From Tepidiforma sp. (GTDB taxonomy: Bacteria > Chloroflexota > Dehalococcoidia > Tepidiformales > Tepidiformaceae), in assembly GCA_026003935.1 (NCBI GenBank), contig BPIE01000001.1:1-64000 (forward strand): DNA of 64,000 bases. The letters are read 5' to 3'. The position numbers and the translations under genes were made by a program. The first letter of the stretch is position 1, and each line of letters opens with the position of its first letter. The notes below the pieces were generated by a model. That model saw only the letters and a list, made by a program, of their open reading frames with translations. It was not told the DNA's origin and ran no database searches. Shown here in pieces: positions 32,210 through 42,219 of this stretch.

Positions 32210-33859
32210 TCAGCCGGCGGGAGAGGCAGCCCACCGGTCCGCCACCTCGCTCAGCTGGTCTCGCAGCTGGTTCTTGGCAAACTTCCCGACGCTGGTGCGG
32301 GGCAATGCCTCCAGGAAAACGACCTCGTCCGGGAGCCACCATTTCGCCACCTTGTCCGCGAGGTACGCTTTGACCTCATCGGCAGTGAGCTGGCCGCGGT
32401 ATTCCGGTTTGGGAACGACGGCAGCGACCGGCCGCTCCTGCCACCGAGGATGCGGGAGTCCCACGACGGCCGCTTCGAGCACTTTCGGATGCGCCATGAT
32501 CAGGTTCTCCAGCTCCACCGACGAGATCCATTCGCCGCCCGACTTGACGAGGTCCTTCGTGCGGTCGACCAGCTGGACGTAGCCGAGTGGGTCGATGGTC
32601 GCCACGTCACCTGTGCGGAGCCACCCGTCCATGAACTTCTCGCCCGCGCTGGGGTCGTTGTAGTACGTCCCCGTGATGTAGGGACCGCGAATCTGAAGCT
32701 CGCCGATAGACTTGCCGTCCCACGGCTGCTCCTTGCCCGTCTCGAGGTCGACGATGCGCCACTCCAGAGTCGGGACGATGACGCCTTGTTTCGCCATGAC
32801 CTCGAGCTGCTTCTCCTCCGGCCAGTCCTGCATCGTCGACCGAACACGGGTGAGGGAGGCAAGGGGTGACGTCTCGGTCATGCCCCAAGCGTGCACGAGG
32901 CGGATACCATGTCGGCGGAGACCCGCAATGAGCGCTGGCGGTGCGGCCGACCCCCCGCAGAGTACACGCTGGAGCCTGGACAGCTTGCGTCCGGTCTGGT
33001 CGAGGAGATTCAGAACTGGCAGCCAAACTGTTGGGACGCCCGCCGAGATAGTAACCCCCTCCCGATCGAGCAGGTTCACGACGCGTTCCGCGTCCAGGAA
33101 TCGGTCGGAGAACACCTGCGAGGCGCCAGCATTGGCTGCCGCGTACGGCAGGCCCCATGCGTTGGCATGGAACATCGGCACTGCATACATGAGTGTGTCG
33201 TTCTCGGAGATGTTCACCGAATCCGGCAGAGCCGCTACGAGTGAATGCACCATCGTCGAGCGGTGCGAGTACACCACACCCTTGGGGTTGCCGGTCGTGC
33301 CGGAGGTGTAGCACATCGCTGCCGCCGCCCGCTCGTCGAGTGACGGCCAGGTGAAATGCTCGTCGCCCGACTGGAGGAACTCGAAGTAGTCGACCGTCCG
33401 CGGGAGCTTGCCGGTCGGCTCCGGTCCTTCGTTCATAAGGACGACGAGCCGAACGGACGGAATCTTGTCGGCGAGGCTTTCCAGCGTCGGAAGCACCGAC
33501 CGGTCGCAGAAGATCACCTCATCCTGGGCGTGATTGATGATGTATTCGAGCTGGTCGGCGAAGAGCCGGACGTTGAGCGTGTGCAGGACGGCGCCCATGC
33601 AGGGGATGGCGAAGTAGCACTCGAGGTGCCGCTGCGTGTTCCAGCCGAAGGTGCCAACTCGAGTGCCTTCCCTCACGCCCTCCTTTGCCAGCGCACTCGC
33701 CAAGCGGTGAACGTTCCGTGCAAGCTCGCCGTAGGTCGATCGGACGGCGTCACCCGATTCGGTGTACGTGGCGAGAGGCTTGTCGTAAAAGAGGCGTTCC
33801 ACGCGCCAGAAGATGCTCTGAACCGTCAGGGGGATGTCCATCATCGTGCTGGGGAACAT
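32210..33859 (-). CDS. Acyl-CoA synthetase (AMP-forming, fatty acid-CoA ligase family)
   Basis: Activates a carboxylic acid, probably medium or long chain, to its CoA thioester. ATG 33859 follows GGAGGT. Motifs: P-loop CYTSGTTGNPKGVVYSH, adenine region HAWGMTETSP, GWLRTGDVATIDPLGY, and C-terminal catalytic Lys in SVGKFAKNQLR. The 549 residues are the usual length. It resembles the AlkK-type medium/long-chain ligases; the substrate is unproven. Confidence 0.92.
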   Translation of the reverse strand: MFPSTMMDIPLTVQSIFWRVERLFYDKPLATYTESGDAVRSTYGELARNVHRLASALAKEGVREGTRVGTFGWNTQRHLECYFAIPCMGAVLHTLNVRLFADQLEYIINHAQDEVIFCDRSVLPTLESLADKIPSVRLVVLMNEGPEPTGKLPRTVDYFEFLQSGDEHFTWPSLDERAAAAMCYTSGTTGNPKGVVYSHRSTMVHSLVAALPDSVNISENDTLMYAVPMFHANAWGLPYAAANAGASQVFSDRFLDAERVVNLLDREGVTISAGVPTVWLPVLNLLDQTGRKLSRLQRVLCGGSAAPPALIAGLRRHGIRLVHAWGMTETSPLASLTRVRSTMQDWPEEKQLEVMAKQGVIVPTLEWRIVDLETGKEQPWDGKSIGELQIRGPYITGTYYNDPSAGEKFMDGWLRTGDVATIDPLGYVQLVDRTKDLVKSGGEWISSVELENLIMAHPKVLEAAVVGLPHPRWQERPVAAVVPKPEYRGQLTADEVKAYLADKVAKWWLPDEVVFLEALPRTSVGKFAKNQLRDQLSEVADRWAASPAG

Positions 33860-33945
33860 TGCGCGACCTCCTGCGGGCTGGCCTACGTTGGGCGCGGTAC
33901 ACATTACGAACGGGGTACGACGGCGTGCAAGCCTCCCAGGGGAGG

Positions 33946-34668
33946 CTACACCAGCGGCCAGGGGTAATGGCGCGTTTCGCCCGGCACGGGGAATCGCCCG
34001 GCCTGGACGAGCTGTTTGCCTCGCCGGACGACGGCCTCGATTTCGAGGTCGCTCAGGAGGCCCGCCAGCGCCGCATGAGCCTCGCGTCCCAACGCATCGA
34101 CGGCCGCGCGGAGCTCATCGGCGAGCCAGTCCGGCAACGGTTCACCAGCCCAGTCCCACACCACGGTGCGGAGCTTGTACTGCGCGTTGAAGCAGAGGCC
34201 GTTGTCGATGGCCCAGATACGTCCGCTCTCGTCGAGAAGGCAATGCCCGCCCTTCCGGTCGGCGTTGTTGGCCACGAAGTCGAACAGGCAGAGCCGCTGG
34301 AGTTGCGGCCACAGTGAGGGGTTTTCCCGTTGGACGAAGTAATGCTGCTGAGGGTCGTGATGAACGAAGACCTGCAGTGAGCCGACCCCCGAGGGCCCTT
34401 CGCGTACGACTGTTGGGGGAACGAGCTGCCATCCGAGGAGATTAGCAAGGCGGAAGGCAGCTACCTCCCGCCGATAGAGCGTCCCGGCCGGGAAGTCCCA
34501 CAGCGGCGCCTCGCCGTCGCGGGGCTTGTAGATGGCCAGCAGCTCGCCCGCGGGGTCTTGCAGCCTGGCAAGGAAGACGTAGTTCGAGGAGTACCAAACG
34601 GGGCGGCAATCAAGAAACGCTGCGGTTTCGAGCCGCTCCTCGATCACCCGAAAATCGGCGACGTCCAT
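33946..34668 (-). CDS. SCO1664-family protein (PI3/4-kinase-like fold)
   Basis: A 240-residue protein with kinase-like motifs: IYKPRDGEAPLWDFPAGTLY (nucleotide-binding lysine region), FDFVANNADRKGGH (catalytic loop) and IWAIDNGLCFN (metal-binding Asp). This is the pattern of the SCO1664 group, which in actinobacteria lies near mycothiol genes. Those neighbours are absent here. The kinase-like fold is inferred from motifs; no substrate is known. Confidence 0.8.
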   Translation of the reverse strand: MDVADFRVIEERLETAAFLDCRPVWYSSNYVFLARLQDPAGELLAIYKPRDGEAPLWDFPAGTLYRREVAAFRLANLLGWQLVPPTVVREGPSGVGSLQVFVHHDPQQHYFVQRENPSLWPQLQRLCLFDFVANNADRKGGHCLLDESGRIWAIDNGLCFNAQYKLRTVVWDWAGEPLPDWLADELRAAVDALGREAHAALAGLLSDLEIEAVVRRGKQLVQAGRFPVPGETRHYPWPLV

Positions 34669-34710
34669 CCGCCTTCGAGCCTACCAGAGGCCGTGGCCGG
34701 ACGCCGTAAC

Positions 34711-35601
34711 TCAGACCGCGACCGTCCCTCGGAGCACCGTGACGGCAGTGCCGGCGATGCGTACGGCAACCGGTTCGTCCCCCTCGGCATCGACCTCGAC
34801 TTCGACGAAGCCGGGCCGGCCCATGATGTGCCCCTGCTCGGCCACAAAACGCTTTTCTCGCAGCAGCCCGTACTTCCAGAGGTAGGCAGCCATGGCACCG
34901 GTGGCGCTCCCCGTGACCGGGTCTTCGGCGACGCCCGCACTGGCCGCGAAGTGCCGGGCGTGCGCGCGGTGTCCCGGGTCGATTGCCTCGAGGCAAAACA
35001 CGTGCGTGCTGAAGTAATGCCCTACCTCCTCGAGGTCGCCGAGATGCTGGAAGTTCGGACGCAGCCGCCGCAGAACGTCGAGCGACCGTACCGGAACCAT
35101 TGCCTGGGGCGTTCCGGTCGAAACCACCTGGACCGGCGCGTCCCCGAGGATGTCGGAGGGCGCGATGCCGAGCGCGTCGGCAAGGACGTTGCGGTCGAGC
35201 CTCCGCCCGAACTCCGGCTTTCCCTGCGTCATGACGACCCGGACGTTTCGCTGCTCATCGAGGTCGATGTCGACCGGCAACACCCCGATACTCAACTCCT
35301 GCGTGACCCGAACCCGGCCGCGTGAAAGGTCGATTCGGCCTTCCTCGACGAGCGCGTGCATGGTTGCGATGGTCGGATGCCCTGCCAGGGGGATTTCTTT
35401 CAGTGGGGTGAAGAACCTGACTCGAAAGTTTGCTCGCCGCGATGGGAACACGAAGGCGGTTTCGCTGGCGTTGAGCTCCCGTGCAATTTGCTGCATCTGC
35501 CCATCGGTCAGTCCGTCGGCCTTCGTCAGAACGCCGCAGGGGTTGCCCGCGTAGCGCTGAGTGGTAAAGGCATCGACAATCTTGACCTGATAGTCGGGCA
35601 T
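34711..35601 (-). CDS. PhzF-family phenazine biosynthesis-like isomerase
   Basis: A 296-residue protein with two diaminopimelate-epimerase-like lobes. FTTQRYAGNPCGVL, the catalytic Glu in NASETAFVF, PLAGHPTIATMHAL and VAEDPVTGSATGAMAAYLW are diagnostic. Start ATG 35601 (MPDYQVKIVDAF) fits the family. Most genomic PhzF relatives are unassigned epimerases or isomerases, and no phenazine genes are nearby, so the reaction is unknown. Confidence 0.9.
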   Translation of the reverse strand: MPDYQVKIVDAFTTQRYAGNPCGVLTKADGLTDGQMQQIARELNASETAFVFPSRRANFRVRFFTPLKEIPLAGHPTIATMHALVEEGRIDLSRGRVRVTQELSIGVLPVDIDLDEQRNVRVVMTQGKPEFGRRLDRNVLADALGIAPSDILGDAPVQVVSTGTPQAMVPVRSLDVLRRLRPNFQHLGDLEEVGHYFSTHVFCLEAIDPGHRAHARHFAASAGVAEDPVTGSATGAMAAYLWKYGLLREKRFVAEQGHIMGRPGFVEVEVDAEGDEPVAVRIAGTAVTVLRGTVAV

Positions 35602-35649
35602 GCCCCGAAGGATAACAGGTGCCGCCATGAGCGGCCGGAGGGTGTGGCG

Positions 35650-36153
35650 TTGGGTCTCTTCCCACTGGAGCACGACGAGCTGGCCGCATCGGTCGGTGAC
35701 CTGCTGGTCGCCCGGGGCGAGAAGCTTGCAGTCTCTGAGACGACAGCCGGGGGCCTGATCAGTGCTCGACTGCTCAGCGTGCCGGGAGCGTCCCGCTGGT
35801 ACGACGGGGGCATTATCCCGTACGCGGGTGCCTACCGGTGGGAGCAGCTGGGGCTCGACGTCGAGGTGGCCCGGCGGCACGGGGCGGTTAGCGTCCCGTG
35901 GGTGGCCGCTACAGCGGAAGGTTTGCGGCGGGCCCTGGGCTGTGCATGGGCCCTGGCAGAGAGCGGAATCGCGGGACCGCAGGGCAGCCGCCGCTCGCCG
36001 AAACCGGTCGGGTCGGTCGTCATTGCACTCGCCGGCCCGTCAGGAACCGTTACCGAAGAACATCTTTTCCCCGGCAGTCGCGTCGAGGTCATGGCGCAAA
36101 TCGCGCAGCGCTCGCTCGAGTTGCTTCACGAATCACTCTCCCGGCAATCCTAG
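35650..36153 (+). CDS. CinA C-terminal domain protein (nicotinamide-nucleotide amidase-like)
   Basis: About 167 residues. SETTAGGLISARLLSVPGAS and ALAESGIAGPQGSRR match the CinA C-terminal (PncC) family, which deamidates nicotinamide mononucleotide in NAD recycling. The start is unclear: TTG 35650 has GGAGG 8 bases upstream, and GTG 35644 is the alternative. The frame's further extension upstream is antisense to phzF. The 3' end overlaps the convergent pyrK by 4 bases. Confidence 0.85.
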   Translation: MGLFPLEHDELAASVGDLLVARGEKLAVSETTAGGLISARLLSVPGASRWYDGGIIPYAGAYRWEQLGLDVEVARRHGAVSVPWVAATAEGLRRALGCAWALAESGIAGPQGSRRSPKPVGSVVIALAGPSGTVTEEHLFPGSRVEVMAQIAQRSLELLHESLSRQS

Positions 36154-36911
36154 AAGACGTCGAAGAGACTGAAACGTGGCCCGTCCTTGCAGCACAGCCT
36201 GACGCCGCGCCGCGTGAAGATGGCGCAGCCGTAGCACATGCCCCATCCACAGGGCATGTTTTCCTCCATCAAGATTTCCGGCGACTGCCGTCGGCCGTTG
36301 CCGCGCAGAGTATCGGCAAGCGCCTGGAACATCGCGTTCGGACCGCAGGCGTAGATGCGGTTCGCCCACTCCTGGTACTTGCCCAGGTGCTGCGTGACGA
36401 AGCCCTTCGGTCCGGCTGACCCGTCCTCGGTCACCACGACGTACTCGACTTCCCTCGGCCATTCGGACGGCTGCAAGAGATGTCTTCCCGAGCGAGCCCC
36501 CATCATCGCCACAACCTGGTGACCGGCGGTAACGGCCTGAAAGGCGGTTTCTACCAGCGGTGCGATGCCGACGCCGCCCCCGATGAGCAGGAGGTTCGAT
36601 GGTGCCGAAGGGAGTCTGAATCCCTGCCCGAGCGGACCGTACGCCCGCACGGTGGTGCCGGGCGGCTGCTCGCTGAGCCACCTCGTTCCTCTCCCGACGA
36701 CGGCGTAGCAGAGGGCAAACCGCTCTCCATCGACCCGGTAGTAGCTGAACGCCCGTGCGAACATGGGGTCCGTACGCTCCCGGCTGCAATGGACCATGAC
36801 GAACTGGCCGGGTTGCACGCCGCGCGTCAGCGAAGGCGCATGGAACCAGGTGATGAACGCGCCCTCCCAGGCCGTTCGCGTTTCGAGGATGACCGCGTCC
36901 TCAATCTCCAC
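36150..36911 (-). CDS. pyrK: Dihydroorotate dehydrogenase electron transfer subunit
   Basis: FAD and [2Fe-2S] protein that passes electrons from a type IB dihydroorotate dehydrogenase to NAD+. The FAD site shows ARAFSYYRV, the NAD site [18 protein letters not shown], and the cluster cysteines [14 protein letters not shown] and [13 protein letters not shown] 36911 overlaps the carB stop by 11 bases and starts [13 protein letters not shown]; the longer frame to 36989 is inside carB. The partner pyrD is not in this window. Confidence 0.92.
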   Translation of the reverse strand: MEIEDAVILETRTAWEGAFITWFHAPSLTRGVQPGQFVMVHCSRERTDPMFARAFSYYRVDGERFALCYAVVGRGTRWLSEQPPGTTVRAYGPLGQGFRLPSAPSNLLLIGGGVGIAPLVETAFQAVTAGHQVVAMMGARSGRHLLQPSEWPREVEYVVVTEDGSAGPKGFVTQHLGKYQEWANRIYACGPNAMFQALADTLRGNGRRQSPEILMEENMPCGWGMCYGCAIFTRRGVRLCCKDGPRFSLFDVF

Positions 36912-39900
36912 CGAGGTACTCCCGGACCGTTGCGACGTCGTAGCTTGCCGGCCTGGCGAGCGCTTCGATGGCTGCACGAGCGGTGTCAATCGATGTAAAG
37001 CATGGGATGCGCCGTTCAGCCGCTGCGCGGCGGATGTGAAACCCGTCGCGCAGCGAGCCGGTCATCCGCCCCTCCGGCGTGTTGATGACACACTGGACGG
37101 TGCCGTCCATGATGACGTCTACCACGTTCGGGTGCTGGCCGCTCAGCACTTTCGTCACCGTTTCGACCGGCAATCCCAGCGCCTGGACCATTCGACTTGT
37201 GCCTTCGGTCGCGTACAGCCGATATCCTGCCTCTGCGAGCTGGTGGATGAGGGGAAGGGCGTCGGCCTTCGTTCGGTCAGAAATGCTAAGCAACACGGAA
37301 GCTTTCGGGGGCAGCGCGAGGTCAGCCGCGATGAGCGCCTTGGCCAGCGCGCCCTCGAAGGTTCGGTCGACCCCCATCACTTCGCCCGTGCTCTTCATCT
37401 CCGGGCCGAGGTAGGTGTCGACCCCGGTGAGCTTCGACATCGAGAAGACGGGCGCCTTGATGGCGAACAGACTCCGCTCTGGCCAGAGCCCATCGGGGTA
37501 ACCCTGCTCCGCCAGCTTACGGCCGAGCATGGCGCCCACGGCGAGCTGAACCATCGGGACGCCCGTGACCTTCGAGAGGAATGGGACGGTTCGACTCGCC
37601 CGCGGGTTCACCTCGAGCACGAACACACGCGGCGGCTCGCCGGGACGCCGGGGCAGGACGACGTACTGGATGTTGGTCAGCCCAACGGCCCCCATGCCCA
37701 GCACAATCCTCCGGGTGTAGTCCACGATGACCGACTTCTCGTCCTCGTCGAGGTGCACCGGCGGATACACCGCCATGGAGTCGCCCGAGTGCACGCCCGC
37801 GCGCTCGATGTGCTCCATGATGCCGGGGATGAGCACGCGCTCCCCGTCGCAGATGGCATCGACCTCGACCTCCGCACCCTCGAGGAACTTATCGATCAGG
37901 ATGGGCTTGCCGGCCGCGACTTCCGCCGCCGCGCCGACGAATGTGACCAGCTCGGTCGCGTTCTGGACGATTTCCATCGCCCGCCCGCCGAGCACGTAGG
38001 ATGGCCGAACCAGCACCGGGTAGCCGATCTGCTGGGCGGTCTTCATGGCCTCTTCGAGGGTGGTGATTGCCGCTCCGGGCGGCTGCGGGATACCGAGGTC
38101 CTGCAGGAATCGCTCAAACCGGCGTCGGTCCTCGGCGATGTCGATGGCCTCCGCATCGGACCCGATGATCGGAAGTCCCGCGCGCCGGAGGGGCCCGGCG
38201 ATGTTGATCGCGGTCTGGCCGCCGAACTGCACGATGCTCGGTGGCATGCTCGCGGTGCCTGCCCCTTCGTTCTCGATGATGTCGCGGACCGCCTCTTCGT
38301 CGAGTGGCTCGAAATAGAGCCGGTCGGACGTATCGAAGTCTGTCGAGACCGTCTCGGGGTTGGAGTTGACCATGACGGCCCGCAGGCCGGCGCTTTGCAG
38401 CGCCCACGCGGCATGTACGCTCGCGTAGTCGAATTCGATGCCCTGTCCGATGCGGATGGGGCCGCTGCCCACGACCACCGCAGCTCGCCCCTCCTCCGGC
38501 AACGCTTCGTTTTCGAGCTCGTACGTGCTGTAGAAGTACGGCGTTTCTGCGTCGAATTCGGCAGCGCAGGTATCGACCATCTTGTACACCGGCCGGATGT
38601 CCCACTCGTGACGGAGCGCCCGGATCTGTTCGGGGAGCCGGTCGGCGAGCTGCGCCACCATCTCGTCGCTGAAGCCCATTCGCTTGGCTTCGCGGAGGAG
38701 CGCAGGATGGAGCGGCTCTTCGAGCAAGCGCCGCTCCATCCGAACGATGTTCTGGAGCCGTTCGAGGAACCACGGGTCGATGCCGCGGGACCGGCGGGCG
38801 AGGGAGAGAACGTCCTCCCCGCGGCGTAATGCGGCCATCAGCGCCCACAGGCGCTCGTCAGTGGCGTGGACAGGGATTTCATCGAGCTCGCGCCACTCCG
38901 GGCGCTCCCACAGGAGGCTCCTGCCCCCGACTTCGAGCGACCGGACCGCTTTGTTGAGGGCTGCCTCAAAGGTTCGGTCAATAGCCATAACCTCGCCGGT
39001 CGCTTTCATCTGCGTGCCGAGCGTGCGGTCGCCGAGCGCAAACTTGTCGAACGGCCAGCGGGGGATTTTCACCACAACGTAGTCGAGCGCAGGTTCGAAC
39101 GCGGCGGTCGTCTTCTTCGTCACGGCGTTCGGAATCTCGTCCAGCGTCCGGCCGCACGCGATCTTGGCCGCGACGCGCGCGATCGGGTAGCCCGTGGCCT
39201 TCGACGCGAGGGCCGATGACCGGCTCACGCGAGGGTTGACTTCGATGACGTAGTAGGGGAGCGGTTCATCGGGGTCGCCGCGCCAGTCGGTCACATCTCT
39301 TCGCGGAGCGAGCGAAAACTGGACGTTGCATCCGCCTTCGATGCCCAGCTCGGAGATGATGCGGAGCGCGGCCGAGCGCAGCATTTGGTAGTCCTTGTCG
39401 CTCAGCGTCTGTGAAGGTGCCACGACGATGGAGTCGCCCGTGTGGACCCCCATCGGGTCCATGTTTTCCATGTTGCAGATGGTGATGCAGTTGCCCGCGC
39501 TGTCCCGCATCACCTCGTATTCGACCTCTTTCCAGCCCAGCAAGTTCTTTTCAACAAGCACCTGCGTAATCGGGCTCGCCGCGAGACCGGATGCCGCCAC
39601 GTTCGGAGCTGGTCCATCGTGAACGCCATTCCGCCGCCGGTCCCGCCCAGCGTGTAGGCAGGCCGTATGACTACCGGCAGGCCGATCTTCTCGGCAGCCG
39701 CGACACACTCCTCCAGCGTGTGGCAGATTTCACTTTCGAGAACCGGCTCCCCCAGCTTGGCCAGCATCTCCCGAAACAGTTCGCGGTCTTCTGCCCGCTG
39801 GATGGCGTCGAGCGGCGTGCCGAGGAGCCGCACGTTGTACTTCTCGAGGATTCCGGCCCGCGAGAGCTCCACGGCAAGGTTGAGGCCGGTTTGTCCCCCC

Positions 39901-40157
39901 AGGGTTGGGAGCAGTCCCTCGGGCCGCTCGCGCGCGATGATGCGCTCCAGTACCGGGACCGTGAGCGGCTCGATGTACACCGCGTCGGCGATGTCGAGGT
40001 CCGTCATGATCGTCGCGGGGTTCGAATTGACGAGAATGCTGCGGACACCCTCTTCCCGCATCGCCTTGCACGCCTGGGTGCCTGCGTAATCGAACTCGGC
40101 TGCCTGGCCGATGACAATCGGCCCCGAGCCAATGATGAGCACGCTCGAAGGTTTCAC
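36901..40157 (-). CDS. carB: Carbamoyl-phosphate synthase large subunit, one frameshift
   Basis: Makes carbamoyl phosphate from ammonia, bicarbonate and ATP for pyrimidines and arginine. The GTG start (40157) opens [20 protein letters not shown] after a GAGAGG site. The frame is intact through [17 protein letters not shown] and then breaks. The next frame continues [20 protein letters not shown] to the end. One missing base at about 39601-39606 explains it, and 1086 residues result. Both ATP-grasp halves and the allosteric C-terminal domain are present. Because the operon is otherwise complete, a sequence error is more likely than loss of the pathway. Confidence 0.92.
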
Positions 40158-40227
40158 GAAATGCCTCTCCGGCAGGACTCGAATGTTGTTGGCCGATGGG
40201 CCCCGGTTCGCAGCTGGCGGCGCTTCA

Positions 40228-40674
40228 TCAGCCTCGCCCGCCACGCAAGATGCGCCGAACCGGGAGCGGGACGAACAGGAGAAGCGCCAGCGGCAGCGGC
40301 AGCAACGCAATCCGCGAGGTGAGGAGCAGCAACGCCTCGAAAACCCCGATGGCGGCTCCCAGCGCTACGGGCGCCAGGACATGGTCGGCGGCGTCCGGAG
40401 CGCCCTGCACAAGCAGCGCCCCGATGAGCATCGCGCAGACACTCGCGATGGCCAGCGACGCAGCAAACAGCCTCGCCAGGTCGGCCCCGGCATCGCCCCC
40501 GGCGAACCCCGGGCCCGTGAAACTGGCCAGGCCAAAGATGCCAGCCATCACGAGCGCGGTACTCGCGCCGGCGAAGCTGAAGTCAGCCGCCACCGACGCA
40601 CCTCGCTGCGGCCGAAGCGGCGCGTTGTTGCGGCGGCGAACGGTCATCGCGGCGGCCCCGGGCATCGCTCGCAT
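40228..40674 (-). CDS. Small integral membrane protein in the pyr operon
   Basis: About 148 residues from ATG 40674, 1 base after the stop of the GNAT gene. It has a basic N-terminus ([15 protein letters not shown]) and about four hydrophobic helices ([74 protein letters not shown]). The C-terminus is basic. No family is recognised. It lies between carA/GNAT and carB, so it is probably expressed with the pyrimidine genes. Confidence 0.7.
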   Translation of the reverse strand: MRAMPGAAAMTVRRRNNAPLRPQRGASVAADFSFAGASTALVMAGIFGLASFTGPGFAGGDAGADLARLFAASLAIASVCAMLIGALLVQGAPDAADHVLAPVALGAAIGVFEALLLLTSRIALLPLPLALLLFVPLPVRRILRGGRG

Positions 40675-40675
40675 T

Positions 40676-41125
40676 TCAGAGCGGCAACTCGAACCGCATG
40701 TTCGGGTTCCGCAGCGGCACCATGGCACCGATGCTCGACAGGAAGCTGAGCGCCGGCTCGTTTCCCTCCGGCAACCGCCCCCGGATTCGTTTGTAGCCCC
40801 GTTGCCGTGCGAATTCGAGAATCGCTTCGGCAAGGTCGGTCGCGATACCCCGCCGCCGATGGTCGGGGAGAACCCAAACGCCGAGGAGCCCCGTCCCCGG
40901 CTCTGCAGTATCGAAATCGAGCGCGCCGAACGCCACCGGGATGCTTCCATCGTAGGCAACGAACAGCGCGCCATCATCGCCGAGCCGCTTGAGCCACGCC
41001 TCGATGCGCGCAGCGTCGAACGGGCCTTCCAGCCCGACGTTCTCGCTGCCCATACCGCGCAGGATTGCAGCGATTCCCTCGGCATCGGCCGCGGTCGCGC
41101 GGCGGATTTCGGTGGCGCGGGTCAT
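40676..41125 (-). CDS. GNAT-family N-acetyltransferase
   Basis: 149 residues. The acetyl-CoA-binding motif is visible as GVWVLPDHRRRGIATDLAEA, with the later EFARQRGYKRIRGRLPEGN and SFLSSIGAMV segments. It overlaps the carA stop (ATGA) and is followed at once by the membrane protein gene. Acceptor unknown. Confidence 0.88.
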   Translation of the reverse strand: MTRATEIRRATAADAEGIAAILRGMGSENVGLEGPFDAARIEAWLKRLGDDGALFVAYDGSIPVAFGALDFDTAEPGTGLLGVWVLPDHRRRGIATDLAEAILEFARQRGYKRIRGRLPEGNEPALSFLSSIGAMVPLRNPNMRFELPL

Positions 41126-42219
41126 CGCACCCCTCCTTTCGTGCTTGCCATAAGGTCGACAAACCGGTCGAAGATGTATCCGTTGTCGAGCGGCCCTGGA
41201 CAGGCCTCGCTGTGGTACTGAATCGTCATGAGCGGGTCTCGCTTCGAAGCGATGCCCTCGACCGTTCCGTCGTTGAGGTTGATGTGCGAAACGAACGCGG
41301 ACTGCTCCAGTCCATCGGGGTCCACCGCGTACCCGTGGTTTTGCGCCGTGATGGTGACGCGGCCGGTCGCGAGGTCCTTGACCGGGTGATTCCCGCCGCG
41401 GTGGCCGAACGGCAGCTTGAACGTGCCAGCCCCCAGGGCCCGGGCTGCAACCTGGTGCCCGAGGCAGATGCCGAACACCGGCACCCGGCCAATGAGCTGG
41501 CGGACTTCCCGCACCATGTGGTCGAGCAGGCGCGGGTCGCCGGGACCGGGGGACAGGCAGACGCCATCGGGACGAAGGGTGAGGATGTCCGCCGCGGGGG
41601 TCTCTGCCGGGAACACGCGTACCGAACAGCCCCGGCGCTCGAGCTCCCGCATGATGTTCCGCTTTACCCCGCCATCGAGCAGCGCCACCCGGTAGCGCCC
41701 CTCGCCAAGCGGAATCGACCAGTCGTAGACACGATTCGTCGTGACCGTGGCCACCCAGTTGATGTCATCGTAGACCGGGAGATCGCGGACGCGGGCGAGC
41801 GCCTGCTCTGGCGTCTCCGTGGTCGTGATCGTCCCGAGCATGACCCCGTGCTTTCGGATGCGGCGCGTCACCGCGCGCGTGTCCACGCCGTCAATGGCCA
41901 CGACCCCGCGCGCTTCGAGGTACTCCCGCAGCGTCTGGTGTGAGCGAAGATGACTCGGCTGGTCGGTCGACTGGCGGACGATGAGCCCTGCCGGCTGGAT
42001 GCGTGCCGACTCTTCCACCCGCTCATCGATGCCGTAGTTCCCGATGAGCGGATAGGTGAGGACCAGGAGCTGCCCTGCGTACGAGGGGTCGGTGAGCATC
42101 TCCTGATAGCCGGTCATCGACGTATTGAAGACGACTTCGCCGTCGGCATGACCCTCGGCTCCGACGGCTCTGCCGGGATACGCCGTTCCGTCCGCGAGTA
42201 CCAGCCAGGCCTCAGACAT
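41122..42219 (-). CDS. carA: Carbamoyl-phosphate synthase small subunit
   Basis: Glutamine amidotransferase subunit that supplies ammonia to CarB. N-terminal TSMTGYQEMLTDPSYAGQ and the class I GATase site FGICLGHQVAARALGAG with the nucleophile Cys, plus HSEACPGPLDN near the C-terminus. ATG 42219 (MSEAWLVLADG) overlaps pyrC by 8 bases. 365 residues, intact. Confidence 0.95.
   Translation of the reverse strand: MSEAWLVLADGTAYPGRAVGAEGHADGEVVFNTSMTGYQEMLTDPSYAGQLLVLTYPLIGNYGIDERVEESARIQPAGLIVRQSTDQPSHLRSHQTLREYLEARGVVAIDGVDTRAVTRRIRKHGVMLGTITTTETPEQALARVRDLPVYDDINWVATVTTNRVYDWSIPLGEGRYRVALLDGGVKRNIMRELERRGCSVRVFPAETPAADILTLRPDGVCLSPGPGDPRLLDHMVREVRQLIGRVPVFGICLGHQVAARALGAGTFKLPFGHRGGNHPVKDLATGRVTITAQNHGYAVDPDGLEQSAFVSHINLNDGTVEGIASKRDPLMTIQYHSEACPGPLDNGYIFDRFVDLMASTKGGVR

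Noticed and set aside
36763-38829. 688-residue plus-strand frame
   Set aside because: Antisense to carB and pyrK with no family motif; shadow.
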